Assembly (NCBI GenBank): GCA_030642205.1
Contig: DAOWOF010000124.1
Location: 1-7,029 of the forward strand
Source: Desulfobacteraceae bacterium
GTDB taxonomy: Bacteria; Desulfobacterota; DSM-4660; Desulfatiglandales; Desulfatiglandaceae
DNA: 7,029 bases
Reading direction: 5' to 3'
This document shows, piece after piece, positions 1 through 6,056 of the stretch. The first letter of the stretch is position 1. Every line of letters starts with the position of its first letter. The notes beneath the pieces are model-generated. The model was not told where the DNA came from and made no database searches. It was given only the letters and a program-made list of their open reading frames with translations. The position numbers were made by a program, and so were the translations under genes.

Positions 1-32
1 AAGGAAGATAAATTAGTATAAATATGCTTTTG

Positions 33-66
33 CTGATAACTGACAACTGATAACTGATAACTGATA
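33..66. repeat. 7-bp tandem repeat, unit ACTGATA
   Basis: A partial unit CTGATA is followed by ACTGACA and then three perfect ACTGATA units, all head to tail with no spacer. The array is in non-coding DNA. The unit is not a multiple of three and no reading frame is seen through it. Such heptamer arrays usually arise by replication slippage, and copy number may vary between strains. No function can be read from it. Confidence 0.8.
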
Positions 67-140
67 CCATATAACGATTTTCTTGTTTTTTATGACAGAA
101 TTTCAGGAGTAAGGTACTAAGTCTTATTAATCTGCTTTAT

Positions 141-178
141 TAAATAGTGCCCGAATGAAAACTAGAAAATTTTTTCAG
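141..178. repeat. Dispersed degenerate repeat, copy 1
   Basis: Positions 141-163 match 2847-2869 at 19 of 23 bases. Both begin TAAATAG and share the core GAATGAAAAC. After the core, both continue into AG(A/G) and a run of T. Both copies are intergenic and have the same orientation. The similarity is too long to be comfortable as chance but too degenerate to be a recent duplication, so this may be a family of small intergenic repeats in this genome. Confidence 0.45.
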
Positions 179-215
179 GATCAAGGAAGGTTAGAATTTT
201 AACCGCATGAATACA

Positions 216-509
216 TTAAGTATTTTTGATATTATTCAGGTATTCTTCCCATTCAATTGGTAAAAGATACTTTTTTTTATTATTACATTCTTTGCATGCA
301 GGAACAATATTGCCTTTTCTGCTTTTTCCTCCCCGAATTAATGGCACTACATGATCCATGGTCAGGTTTGAGAGACCTACATCCTTTAAGCAATAATAAC
401 AAATTCCAGGTTGAATCTTTTTATTCCACCAATGTGTATGTCTTAGTTGGCGAGCTTTCTGTTTTTCCCGTCGGATTTCCTGGTCACATCTATAGTCATC
501 AAAGGTCAT
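216..509 (-). CDS. Small HNH endonuclease-fold protein
   Basis: This is a protein of about 97 residues, counted from the ATG at 509. The N-terminal third is basic and charged. It is followed by a zinc-binding CYYC pair, then the MDHVVPL motif carrying the HNH catalytic His, then GGKS, GN(I)VPACKECN with the second Cys pair, and NKKK. This is the full signature of the compact HNH fold (ββα-metal, zinc-stabilised). HNH proteins cut or nick DNA using a divalent metal bound at the DH and N/H positions. Stand-alone proteins of this size occur widely in bacterial chromosomes and their role is usually unknown; nothing nearby marks this one as restriction, phage or intron encoded. A TTG at 521 is an alternative start adding four residues; neither start has a clear Shine-Dalgarno sequence. 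An A8 run on the coding strand (271-278) encodes part of the KKK segment. The gene lies 47 bp (35 bp with the TTG start) downstream of the 557-949 gene on the same strand, so the two may be co-transcribed. Confidence 0.85.
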   Translation of the reverse strand: MTFDDYRCDQEIRREKQKARQLRHTHWWNKKIQPGICYYCLKDVGLSNLTMDHVVPLIRGGKSRKGNIVPACKECNNKKKYLLPIEWEEYLNNIKNT

Positions 510-556
510 ATTCAGCAGCAAATAATATCAATTGAGAATCTGTTGTCTGGCAGTAG

Positions 557-949
557 TTATTTTTTATTCAATGAAGGAGCATTTATCTCTTTTAGAAGAG
601 AATCGAACTCATTAATAGCAGGATTCCAATTTTCATGAAAATGGTCCCAAAATATCTTTTTGGCAAGGACAAAACGATTATGTTCGGAATCGGCATTTTT
701 CATGCTTTTATCCCATTTCGCTTGCAATTGCCTCAATTTTTTCTTTAATTCTTTATCTTTAATGTCTTGAAAGAATTCATCAATTATCCTTTTACGTTCC
801 ATTTCAAAGGACAATCTGTCTTCAGTAAAAAGCCTGTGAAGCTGATCATGGCGTTCTAAGGCTTTTTTTTCTCTTTTTTGCTTTTCTGTTTCTCTGCATA
901 TATTTTCCATACTGTATCGGTAATGAAAAAAATATGCCATTCCAATCAT
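557..949 (-). CDS. Small charged helical protein, possibly DUF3135-like
   Basis: The 130-residue protein is rich in Lys, Glu and Arg and is predicted by eye to be almost entirely helical. Residues 15-80 look like a coiled coil or helical hairpin (for example EKQKREKKALER and KELKKKLRQLQAKWD). The C-terminal part has a conserved-looking aromatic stretch (NRFVLAKKIFWDHFHENW, about 91-108). The pattern of an FE-ER-R-IIDE segment, a K-LR-LQ-KWD segment and a closing aromatic helix recalls DUF3135 proteins, but this is from memory and uncertain. No signal peptide, membrane segment or catalytic motif is visible. The start is uncertain: ATGs at 949, 940 and 910 are in frame and none has a strong Shine-Dalgarno sequence. 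The last would give 117 residues and remove the aromatic N-terminus. The gene is probably transcribed together with the HNH gene downstream. No function is assigned. Confidence 0.65.
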   Translation of the reverse strand: MIGMAYFFHYRYSMENICRETEKQKREKKALERHDQLHRLFTEDRLSFEMERKRIIDEFFQDIKDKELKKKLRQLQAKWDKSMKNADSEHNRFVLAKKIFWDHFHENWNPAINEFDSLLKEINAPSLNKK

Positions 950-1075
950 TATTATTTTTTTGCCTTATAATTCAAATAGTTATTGGAATATCTTCCTTTC
1001 TTTAAAAAAAATAATAATGAAAAAAAAGACCTGATTTAAATAGTTATTTTCTAAAAATATGGTAAAAAATTACAT

Positions 1076-1113
1076 ATCTTGCCTTGAAGGAAGTTAATGG
1101 AACTTCTCAAGAT
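1076..1113 (-). terminator. Hairpin after nadE, possible terminator
   Basis: Positions 1083-1111 form CTTGA-(AG)-GAAGTT, a five-base loop, then AACTTC-T-CAAG: about 10-11 base pairs with a small bulge. The flanking ATCTTG (1076-1081) and CAAGAT (1108-1113) offer an alternative outer stem. It lies about 30 bp past the stop codon of the minus-strand NAD synthetase gene. Read on the minus strand, a T6 run (about 1061-1067) comes only some 15 bases later rather than immediately, so it is an imperfect intrinsic terminator. It could also protect the 3' end of the transcript. Confidence 0.4.
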
Positions 1114-1143
1114 GTCCGTGCAAAACGATATTAAGAGTTCGGT

Positions 1144-2784
1144 CTAAAATGTGTCTTTCCCCCTGGCAATGGGATAACGTCTGCCATAGCCAAAGGCCTT
1201 GGAGGTTATTTTTAATCCTGTAGGAGCCTGTCTGCGTTTATATTCATTAACAACCACACGATGTATTACTTCTTTTACGATTGCAGGATCATGACCTTTG
1301 TCCACTATTTTATCAACGCCCATATTTTCCTCTATGGCCTTTTCCAGAATATCATCCAGGATTTCGTAGGGAGGCAAAGTATCCTGATCTGTTTGATTGG
1401 GTCTTAATTCGGCTGAGGGCGGCCTTGTTATTATTCTTTGGGGAATAATTTCCTTTTTATGGTTAATGTGGTTGGCTAATCTATAGCACATGGTTTTGGG
1501 AATGTCTGAAATAACCGCGAGTCCTCCGCTCATATCTCCATAGAGAGTGCAGTAGCCCATGGCCATCTCGGATTTATTTCCAGTGGTTAGGAGCAGGGCG
1601 TTAAATTTATTGGAAACCGCCATTAGCAGATTTCCTCGAATCCGGGCCTGAATATTTTCTTCAGTTGCATCTTCTTTAAGACCTTTGAAAAGGTGCTTTA
1701 ATGAATCTTTATATAACTGAAATAACTCTTGAATAGGTATCTCCTCAAAAAGTATTCCCAGATTAGAAGCCAATTTTCTGGCATCGTCTTTACTCATTTT
1801 GGATGTATAGGGTGAGGGCATGCTTATTCCCATGACATTTTCCGGTCCAAGGGCTCGACTCGCAATAACCGCTACCAAAGTGGAGTCTATTCCTCCACTA
1901 AGTCCCACCAAAACTTTTTTAAAGCCACAACGGGTTGTATAATCTCTGGTCCCAAGAATAAGTCCCTTAAGAACTGTTTCTTCATCAGTAGGCCAAGGAT
2001 TTAATATCTCGGTATATTCCTTATCAGTATCCCAGATGATCAAATCAGTTTCAAATTGTTTGCCCAGTAAAATTAATTTTCCACCCTGATCTACTACCAT
2101 GCTTGATCCGTCAAAAATAAGGTCATCATTTCCGCAGACCTGATTGCAATAAATTGCCGGGAATTTATGTGTCTCAGTTATTTTTTTTAGTATCTTAAGC
2201 CGTTGAGGGCCTATGCCCAGATAAAAAGCAGAGGCAGATAGATTAATCAGGATGTCAATATCCTTAGACGCAAGATCGGCTACAGGATCTAAATTGTATA
2301 ACTTACCATCTGAAAAGGAAAAATTGCTCCAAATATCTTCACAGATAGTGACACCTAATTTTTTATCTTCCAATTCAAAAACCAGACTTTCCAGGACAGG
2401 TTCAAAATAGCGTGATTCATCATAAACATCATATGTGGGCAATAATCGTTTCCCACCCCTTTTCAGAATCCGGCCATTATTGATCAGAGCAACTCCATTG
2501 ATCAACGGCTTGCCTATTTTAAGTGGGTTTTTTTCAACATAACCGCAAAGGATATTTATATCCTTATTTATGAAAGCCAATTCATTGAGCTTGCGGAGAT
2601 TTTCATCTATTAAGGCTGGTTTTTCAAGCAGGTCTTTGGGAGGGTAGCCTAACAAAGACATTTCCGGAAAAACAGCTAGATTACAGCCAGCTTGATAAGC
2701 ATATTCGACTGCATCCTTAATAAGTAAGAGATTATTCTTGAAATCTCCGATAACGGGATTAATTTGGCATATGGCAATTTTCAT
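1144..2784 (-). CDS. nadE: NAD+ synthase, glutamine-hydrolysing
   Basis: The 546-residue two-domain cytoplasmic enzyme makes NAD+ from nicotinic acid adenine dinucleotide, ATP and glutamine, the last step of NAD synthesis. The N-terminal carbon-nitrogen hydrolase (nitrilase-like) domain, about residues 1-260, frees ammonia from glutamine. Its Glu-Lys-Cys triad is visible as FPE at Glu41, GGKRLLPTYDVYDE at Lys112 and GVTICEDIW at Cys148. The C-terminal synthetase domain carries the PP-loop SGGIDS at 296-301, which binds the ATP pyrophosphate. Further conserved segments follow: TTGNKSEMAMGY, the YGDMSGGLAVI segment, and RPPSAELRPNQTDQD. Length and domain order are normal for bacterial glutamine-dependent NadE, and no key residue is missing. 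The start is the ATG at 2784, giving the usual MKIAICQINPVIGD opening; no clear Shine-Dalgarno sequence precedes it. The gene is divergent from the SPFH gene at 2998. The 194-bp gap and hairpin downstream suggest it is transcribed separately from the small genes that follow. Confidence 0.97.
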   Translation of the reverse strand: MKIAICQINPVIGDFKNNLLLIKDAVEYAYQAGCNLAVFPEMSLLGYPPKDLLEKPALIDENLRKLNELAFINKDINILCGYVEKNPLKIGKPLINGVALINNGRILKRGGKRLLPTYDVYDESRYFEPVLESLVFELEDKKLGVTICEDIWSNFSFSDGKLYNLDPVADLASKDIDILINLSASAFYLGIGPQRLKILKKITETHKFPAIYCNQVCGNDDLIFDGSSMVVDQGGKLILLGKQFETDLIIWDTDKEYTEILNPWPTDEETVLKGLILGTRDYTTRCGFKKVLVGLSGGIDSTLVAVIASRALGPENVMGISMPSPYTSKMSKDDARKLASNLGILFEEIPIQELFQLYKDSLKHLFKGLKEDATEENIQARIRGNLLMAVSNKFNALLLTTGNKSEMAMGYCTLYGDMSGGLAVISDIPKTMCYRLANHINHKKEIIPQRIITRPPSAELRPNQTDQDTLPPYEILDDILEKAIEENMGVDKIVDKGHDPAIVKEVIHRVVVNEYKRRQAPTGLKITSKAFGYGRRYPIARGKDTF

Positions 2785-2846
2785 GGAAGTTTTATTGGTC
2801 TAAATTTTGCTTACTTTGAATTCATCCGTTTTTTGTTGAAAAGCTA

Positions 2847-2885
2847 TAAATAGAGTCTGAATGAAAACCAGGATTTTTATCTGAG
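2847..2885. repeat. Dispersed degenerate repeat, copy 2
   Basis: Positions 2847-2869 match 141-163 at 19 of 23 bases, with the same TAAATAG opening, GAATGAAAAC core and following T-rich run. This copy lies in the divergent region between nadE and the SPFH gene, where promoters for both must lie, so it may overlap regulatory sequence. Its presence at two unrelated intergenic sites argues for a repeat family rather than a gene-specific operator. Confidence 0.45.
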
Positions 2886-2985
2886 GCAGAGATTGACGAA
2901 AAAGACTCAATTTATAACCTTCCGAAGTATAGTTAATTGGAATTTAGCTTAATCTTTAAAACATATCAAGCGATTATTGCAACAG

Positions 2986-2990
2986 AAAGG
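2986..2990 (+). promoter_or_regulatory. Ribosome binding site deciding the SPFH gene start
   Basis: AAAGG lies seven bases before the ATG at 2998. The longest open frame would begin with TTG at 2977, but that codon has no Shine-Dalgarno sequence before it, and AAAGG would then sit inside the coding region. The ATG also gives an N-terminus that starts as relatives of this family do, so 2998 is preferred. Confidence 0.6.
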
Positions 2991-2997
2991 TACAGTA

Positions 2998-4134
2998 ATG
3001 GGCACAAATAATGCGCTTTTTTTAGAGGTAATAGAGTGGTTTGATGAGACTGGACAAGAGTTGGTTCACAAAATCCCGGAAAAAGGATCTGGAGAAATCA
3101 AGTTCGGGGCCCAACTTATTGTGCGTGAAAGCCAGGCTGGCATTTTGTTTTATAAAGGCAAGGCATGTGATCCATTTAGCACAGGACGCCATACCCTTAA
3201 GACAGGAAATATCCCGGTGCTTACAAAAATACTGGCCATCCCCTGGGGAATGCAAAGCCCCTTGCGGGCTGAGGTCTATTTTGCCAATATGAAGGTCTTT
3301 ACTAATCTTAAGTGGGGGACAAGGAATCCTGTTGCTTTTAAGGATTCCGAACTTGGGCTTATCCGGCTAAGAGCCCATGGTATCTTTAATATCCAGGTAG
3401 TTCAGCCTGTCTTGTTCATTAATAGTCTTGTGGGCACAATGGGAAAATTTACTACCGAGGAAATTGAAGAATACCTCAAACGGGTTATTATCTCTCGTTT
3501 TAATGATCACTTGGGGGAAAACCTTGACAGTCTTTTAAATCTGGCTGGGCAATATGATAACCTTTCAACTGGACTCCAGAAACGGCTTCAGGACGATTTT
3601 AATCATTTTGGCCTTAGGTTGAATAATTTATATATAACTTCAATTACACCCCCGCCCGAGGTACAGAGCGCTATTGATGATAAAAGTCGGCTAAGCGTGC
3701 TTCAGGACCTGGATGGTCTAGTCAAGATGAAGGCTGCTATGGCCATGGAAAAGATGTCAGAATCATCAGGAGAAGGTGGATCCGGATTAGGCATGGGAAT
3801 GGGGTTAATGATGCCAGCAATGTTTGCAGAATCTCTTAGGCCACAAAAACAGAGTGGCGAAGCCAGCGCAGCGCCTGCCGCGCAGGAAATAATTTGCCCG
3901 GACTGTCATCTTTCGATAGCAAATTCCTCAAAATTCTGTTCCTATTGCGGACATCAGCAACTGGTATTTGATCAGTGTATGAATTGTGGGAAGAACCTTG
4001 CTCCCAATGCCAGGTTTTGTTCAAAATGCGGCCATCCCGCAAATGAAAAACCAAAGCCAACATTTTGTCGTAATTGTGGAAAAGAGAACTTGTCAAGCTC
4101 ATCTTTTTGTAATCATTGCGGCGAAAAGATATAG
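2998..4134 (+). CDS. SPFH-domain protein with three C-terminal zinc ribbons (COG4260, YdjI-like)
   Basis: The protein has 378 residues from the ATG at 2998. It begins with the VIEWFDETG-type N-terminus, then a beta-rich SPFH/band 7 domain (about 20-225). Recognisable segments are AQLIVRESQAGILFYKGK, RAEVYFANMKVFTNLKWGTRNPV and RAHGIFNI, then the helical EIEEYLKRVI part and the LYITSITPPPEVQ end. A flexible Gly/Ser/Met-rich linker follows (about 254-275). The C-terminus is three tandem zinc ribbons: Cys300/303-314/317, Cys327/330-341/344 and Cys357/360-371/374, the last ending four residues from the stop. This order is that of COG4260, once mislabelled 'virion core protein', whose Bacillus relative YdjI works with a PspA homologue in the membrane-stress cluster ydjFGHI. 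SPFH proteins oligomerise at membranes; no transmembrane helix or signal peptide is seen here, so a partner probably recruits it. No pspA is in the window. The next gene (4272) also encodes zinc ribbons and is the obvious candidate partner. The exact role is inferred. Confidence 0.9.
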   Translation: MGTNNALFLEVIEWFDETGQELVHKIPEKGSGEIKFGAQLIVRESQAGILFYKGKACDPFSTGRHTLKTGNIPVLTKILAIPWGMQSPLRAEVYFANMKVFTNLKWGTRNPVAFKDSELGLIRLRAHGIFNIQVVQPVLFINSLVGTMGKFTTEEIEEYLKRVIISRFNDHLGENLDSLLNLAGQYDNLSTGLQKRLQDDFNHFGLRLNNLYITSITPPPEVQSAIDDKSRLSVLQDLDGLVKMKAAMAMEKMSESSGEGGSGLGMGMGLMMPAMFAESLRPQKQSGEASAAPAAQEIICPDCHLSIANSSKFCSYCGHQQLVFDQCMNCGKNLAPNARFCSKCGHPANEKPKPTFCRNCGKENLSSSSFCNHCGEKI

Positions 4135-4170
4135 GCCGAAAAAATTATACTGACTGATAAGGTAGGCATG

Positions 4171-4211
4171 GATTTATAAATCAGCAATTGCAGAGATCCA
4201 TCTGCTCAATT
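4171..4211 (+). promoter_or_regulatory. Palindrome cluster between the two zinc-ribbon genes
   Basis: Three symmetrical elements lie side by side: a perfect 12-bp palindrome GATTTATAAATC (4171-4182), the 8-bp palindrome GCAATTGC (4184-4191), and a stem-loop (4186-4211) in which AATTGCAGA pairs with TCTGCTCAATT around the loop GATCCA, leaving a two-base bulge. No T-tract follows, so it is not a standard terminator. It could be an operator, an RNA processing site or an attenuator acting between the genes. AT-rich DNA yields short palindromes by chance, so only the cluster is notable. Confidence 0.3.
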
Positions 4212-4271
4212 ATAAAACTTCAAGGCCAATAATTCCTAACCCTTAATAACACAGCGGATATATTAGTTAAT

Positions 4272-5498
4272 ATGGGATTAACCATTGAACAAGCCTGTCC
4301 CCAGTGTGGAGCACCAATAGACCTGGATGAAGCAGATCTTCTAATAGAATGCCCTTTTTGCAATGTAAAGAGTTATCTTTTCAGCAATGATCATTTCCGC
4401 TATATTTTGCCTCATAAAGCTCCACAAAAGGAGATCCTCTACATTCCTTATCTGCGATTTAAGGGAAGCGTTTATTTTTGTCATGACCTGTCAATTGGCC
4501 ACCGCATTGTTGATATTACGCATATTGGGCTGGATTTTAAGGAATTTCCGGTATCTTTAGGCTTAAGGCCGCAGGCCATGAAATTAAAATTTGTTTCGCC
4601 GGATATTGATGGAAAATTCTTGCGATTTACCTTGAAAGCCGGTGATATCCTGGCAAAAGCCGGCAATATTGCTTCCCTGCAGAATACAGGGAAACTGCTT
4701 CACAGGGCATATATCGGAGAACGTTTAAGTATTATCTATCTCCCTGTTTATCTGGAAAATGACACGATTATTGACGCGATCTTAAATAGACCTGTTTTAA
4801 AGGTTTCAAAGCCCTATGATATTTTAAAGGAATTGATTAATAAAAAGGCGATCAGGCAATTATCTTTTTTGCCCACCCTTTGCCCTCAATGTGGATGGAA
4901 TCTTGAAGGTGAAAGAGACAGTATCGTTTTGACTTGTAATAATTGTGGATCAATTTGGGAGGCCAAAGATGGCAAGTTCAAGCAAGTTCATGCTTTCTGT
5001 GTTTCAGGCCCCGCGGAAGATGCCGTTTATTTGCCCTTTTGGAAAAATTCGGTTCAGATTCATGGCGTAAACATCAATTCATTTGCGGATTTTATTCGTA
5101 TCACCAATCAGCCCAGGATCCTTGGAAAGGAATGGGATGAAGTGGAAATGAGTTTTTGGAGCCCTGCTTTTAAGATTCGACCAAAAATATTTTTGAACTT
5201 GTCCAGGCAGTTTACAGTATCTCAAAAAGACTTTAGGCACAAAGAGGGTCTTCCTGATAAAGGACTTTATCCAGCCACCCTGCCCCTTAGTGAAGCTCAA
5301 CAAGCCATGAAGCTGATACTGGCCAGCTCAGCCATCCAGAAAAAAAATGTTTTCCCTTATCTAGGATCCATAAGATTTAGTATTAAATCTTCAAGTCTGC
5401 TCTATTTACCCTTTAAAGAAACTGCCCATGAAATGTTTCAACAAGATATGGGGATATCCATCAATAAGAATGCCCTCAATTTCGGGCGCCAATTATGA
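4272..5498 (+). CDS. Uncharacterised protein with two zinc ribbons and four Y-[IL]-P repeats
   Basis: I do not recognise a named family for this 408-residue protein. It opens with a zinc ribbon (Cys9/12 and Cys27/30, CPQCG...CPFCN) and has a second one in the middle (Cys204/207 and Cys222/225, CPQCG...CNNCG). Each ribbon is followed 27-28 residues later by a hydrophobic-Y-[IL]-P motif (LYIPYLRF at 56-63, VYLPFWKN at 252-259). The motif appears again later in each half (IYLPVYLE at 155-162, LYLPFKET at 377-384). This suggests two halves made by duplication of a ribbon plus beta-rich module. There is no signal peptide or clear transmembrane helix. Ribbons of this type often mediate protein or nucleic-acid contacts; no catalytic motif is visible. 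It follows the SPFH/zinc-ribbon gene on the same strand after 137 bp, so a shared function at the membrane is a reasonable inference. The ATG at 4272 has only a weak ribosome binding site, but the ribbon starts eight residues in, leaving little room for a later start. Confidence 0.85.
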   Translation: MGLTIEQACPQCGAPIDLDEADLLIECPFCNVKSYLFSNDHFRYILPHKAPQKEILYIPYLRFKGSVYFCHDLSIGHRIVDITHIGLDFKEFPVSLGLRPQAMKLKFVSPDIDGKFLRFTLKAGDILAKAGNIASLQNTGKLLHRAYIGERLSIIYLPVYLENDTIIDAILNRPVLKVSKPYDILKELINKKAIRQLSFLPTLCPQCGWNLEGERDSIVLTCNNCGSIWEAKDGKFKQVHAFCVSGPAEDAVYLPFWKNSVQIHGVNINSFADFIRITNQPRILGKEWDEVEMSFWSPAFKIRPKIFLNLSRQFTVSQKDFRHKEGLPDKGLYPATLPLSEAQQAMKLILASSAIQKKNVFPYLGSIRFSIKSSSLLYLPFKETAHEMFQQDMGISINKNALNFGRQL

Positions 5499-6027
5499 TT
5501 AACTCGTAAAAAGTCCCTCAAAAGGTTCAGGGCGGGTAAGCCCCCTGCCTTGGGGGTGGATGGAGGAAAGGTTGATTGGAATTCACTTTAAATTCAAGAA
5601 TTAAAATTTGGATCTGATGTCGAAATTGAGGGAAAGGGGAGGATATATATAAACTACCGCTTAAATATTAAAGCCAATTTGATTGAAAATAGAATAACGA
5701 CACTGCTTTGTTTAAAAAAAATTGAAACGTAAACTTATATTTATTATTGGCATATATATCCAATATGATTATATTACCACCTCCTTTTAGCTAATAGATG
5801 ATATAAACGGATAATTTTTTAGATTACCTGGCTTATTAATTCTCGCGGTAGTTTTGGGGTGATATATATAATAATATGCAAATAATAGGCCAGGCCTCTT
5901 AACGTAATGCAACATATTGAAAAAAGGAGGTAAAAATATTTTACAGTTGATTTATGCGGTTATAATTGTCCTGAATTACCTACATAATTATAAGAGCATC
6001 TTTGTAAAGGTATGTTTATTTGGACAG
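5499..6027. other. Gene-free region with long-range inverted repeats
   Basis: No convincing open frame is seen on either strand. The region is AT-rich except for a G/C-rich patch at 5513-5570. It holds three inverted-repeat pairs: AAACTACCGC (5651-5660) with GCGGTAGTTT (5845-5854); ACCTCCTTTT (5779-5788) with AAAAGGAGGT (5922-5931); and CCTGGCTTATTA (5827-5838) with TAATAGGCCAGG (5883-5894), which can form 12 pairs including one G-U. Direct repeats of GGGG followed by GATATATATA occur near 5636 and 5856. It could encode a structured RNA or be the worn remains of a mobile element. The sequence alone does not decide. Confidence 0.5.
5541..5556 (+). terminator. G/C-rich hairpin after the zinc-ribbon gene
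   Basis: CCCCC (5541-5545), a six-base loop and GGGGG (5552-5556) form a short stem 43 bp past the stop codon at 5498. A second small stem, CCCT/AGGG, lies just upstream (5515-5532). There is no following T-tract, so termination would be weak or factor-dependent. It is the only G/C-rich structure downstream of the two-gene unit. Confidence 0.3.
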
Positions 6028-6053
6028 AAGAGGCAGTTATAGAACTGCCTCTT
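6028..6053 (-). terminator. Strong hairpin after hdrA-mvhD
   Basis: AAGAGGCAGTT (6028-6038) pairs perfectly with AACTGCCTCTT (6043-6053) around a four-base ATAG loop, giving an 11-bp stem. It begins four bases past the stop codon of the minus-strand hdrA-mvhD gene, the usual position for an intrinsic terminator. On the minus strand it is followed by CTGTCC rather than a T-tract, so it may stop transcription only with help or mainly stabilise the 3' end. On the plus strand a T6 run comes several bases later (6061-6066), so it might also act on transcripts entering from the left. Confidence 0.65.
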
Positions 6054-6056
6054 TGA

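Larger units (their letters stand above)
1..215. other. Non-coding stretch at window start
   Basis: No convincing coding frame is seen on either strand. The stretch is AT-rich and holds the heptamer array (33-66), one copy of a dispersed repeat (141-178), and an imperfect palindrome at 187-202 (GGTTA-GAATTT-TAACC). The palindrome lies just past the stop codon of the minus-strand HNH gene. It could act as a weak transcript-end hairpin, but no T-tract follows it directly. Confidence 0.5.

Noticed and set aside
271..278. Phase-variable homopolymer in the HNH gene
   Set aside because: The eight-base A run (coding strand) simply encodes the conserved lysines of the HNH C-terminal region, and similar A/T runs are common in this AT-rich window.
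257..638. Plus-strand open frames at 257-535 and 447-638
   Set aside because: They run antisense over the HNH and small helical genes, have composition unlike real proteins, and match no family.
2893..2918. Sigma-70-like promoter TTGACG ... TATAAC before the SPFH gene
   Set aside because: The spacing is only 14 bases, too short for a normal promoter, and the region is AT-rich enough to yield such matches by chance.
2977..2997. TTG start for the SPFH gene, adding seven residues
   Set aside because: No Shine-Dalgarno sequence precedes it, whereas AAAGG lies seven bases before the ATG at 2998, and family members begin near that ATG.
5499..6056. A protein gene or CRISPR array in the long gap
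   Set aside because: No frame longer than about 31 codons is plausible and no regularly spaced direct repeats are present.
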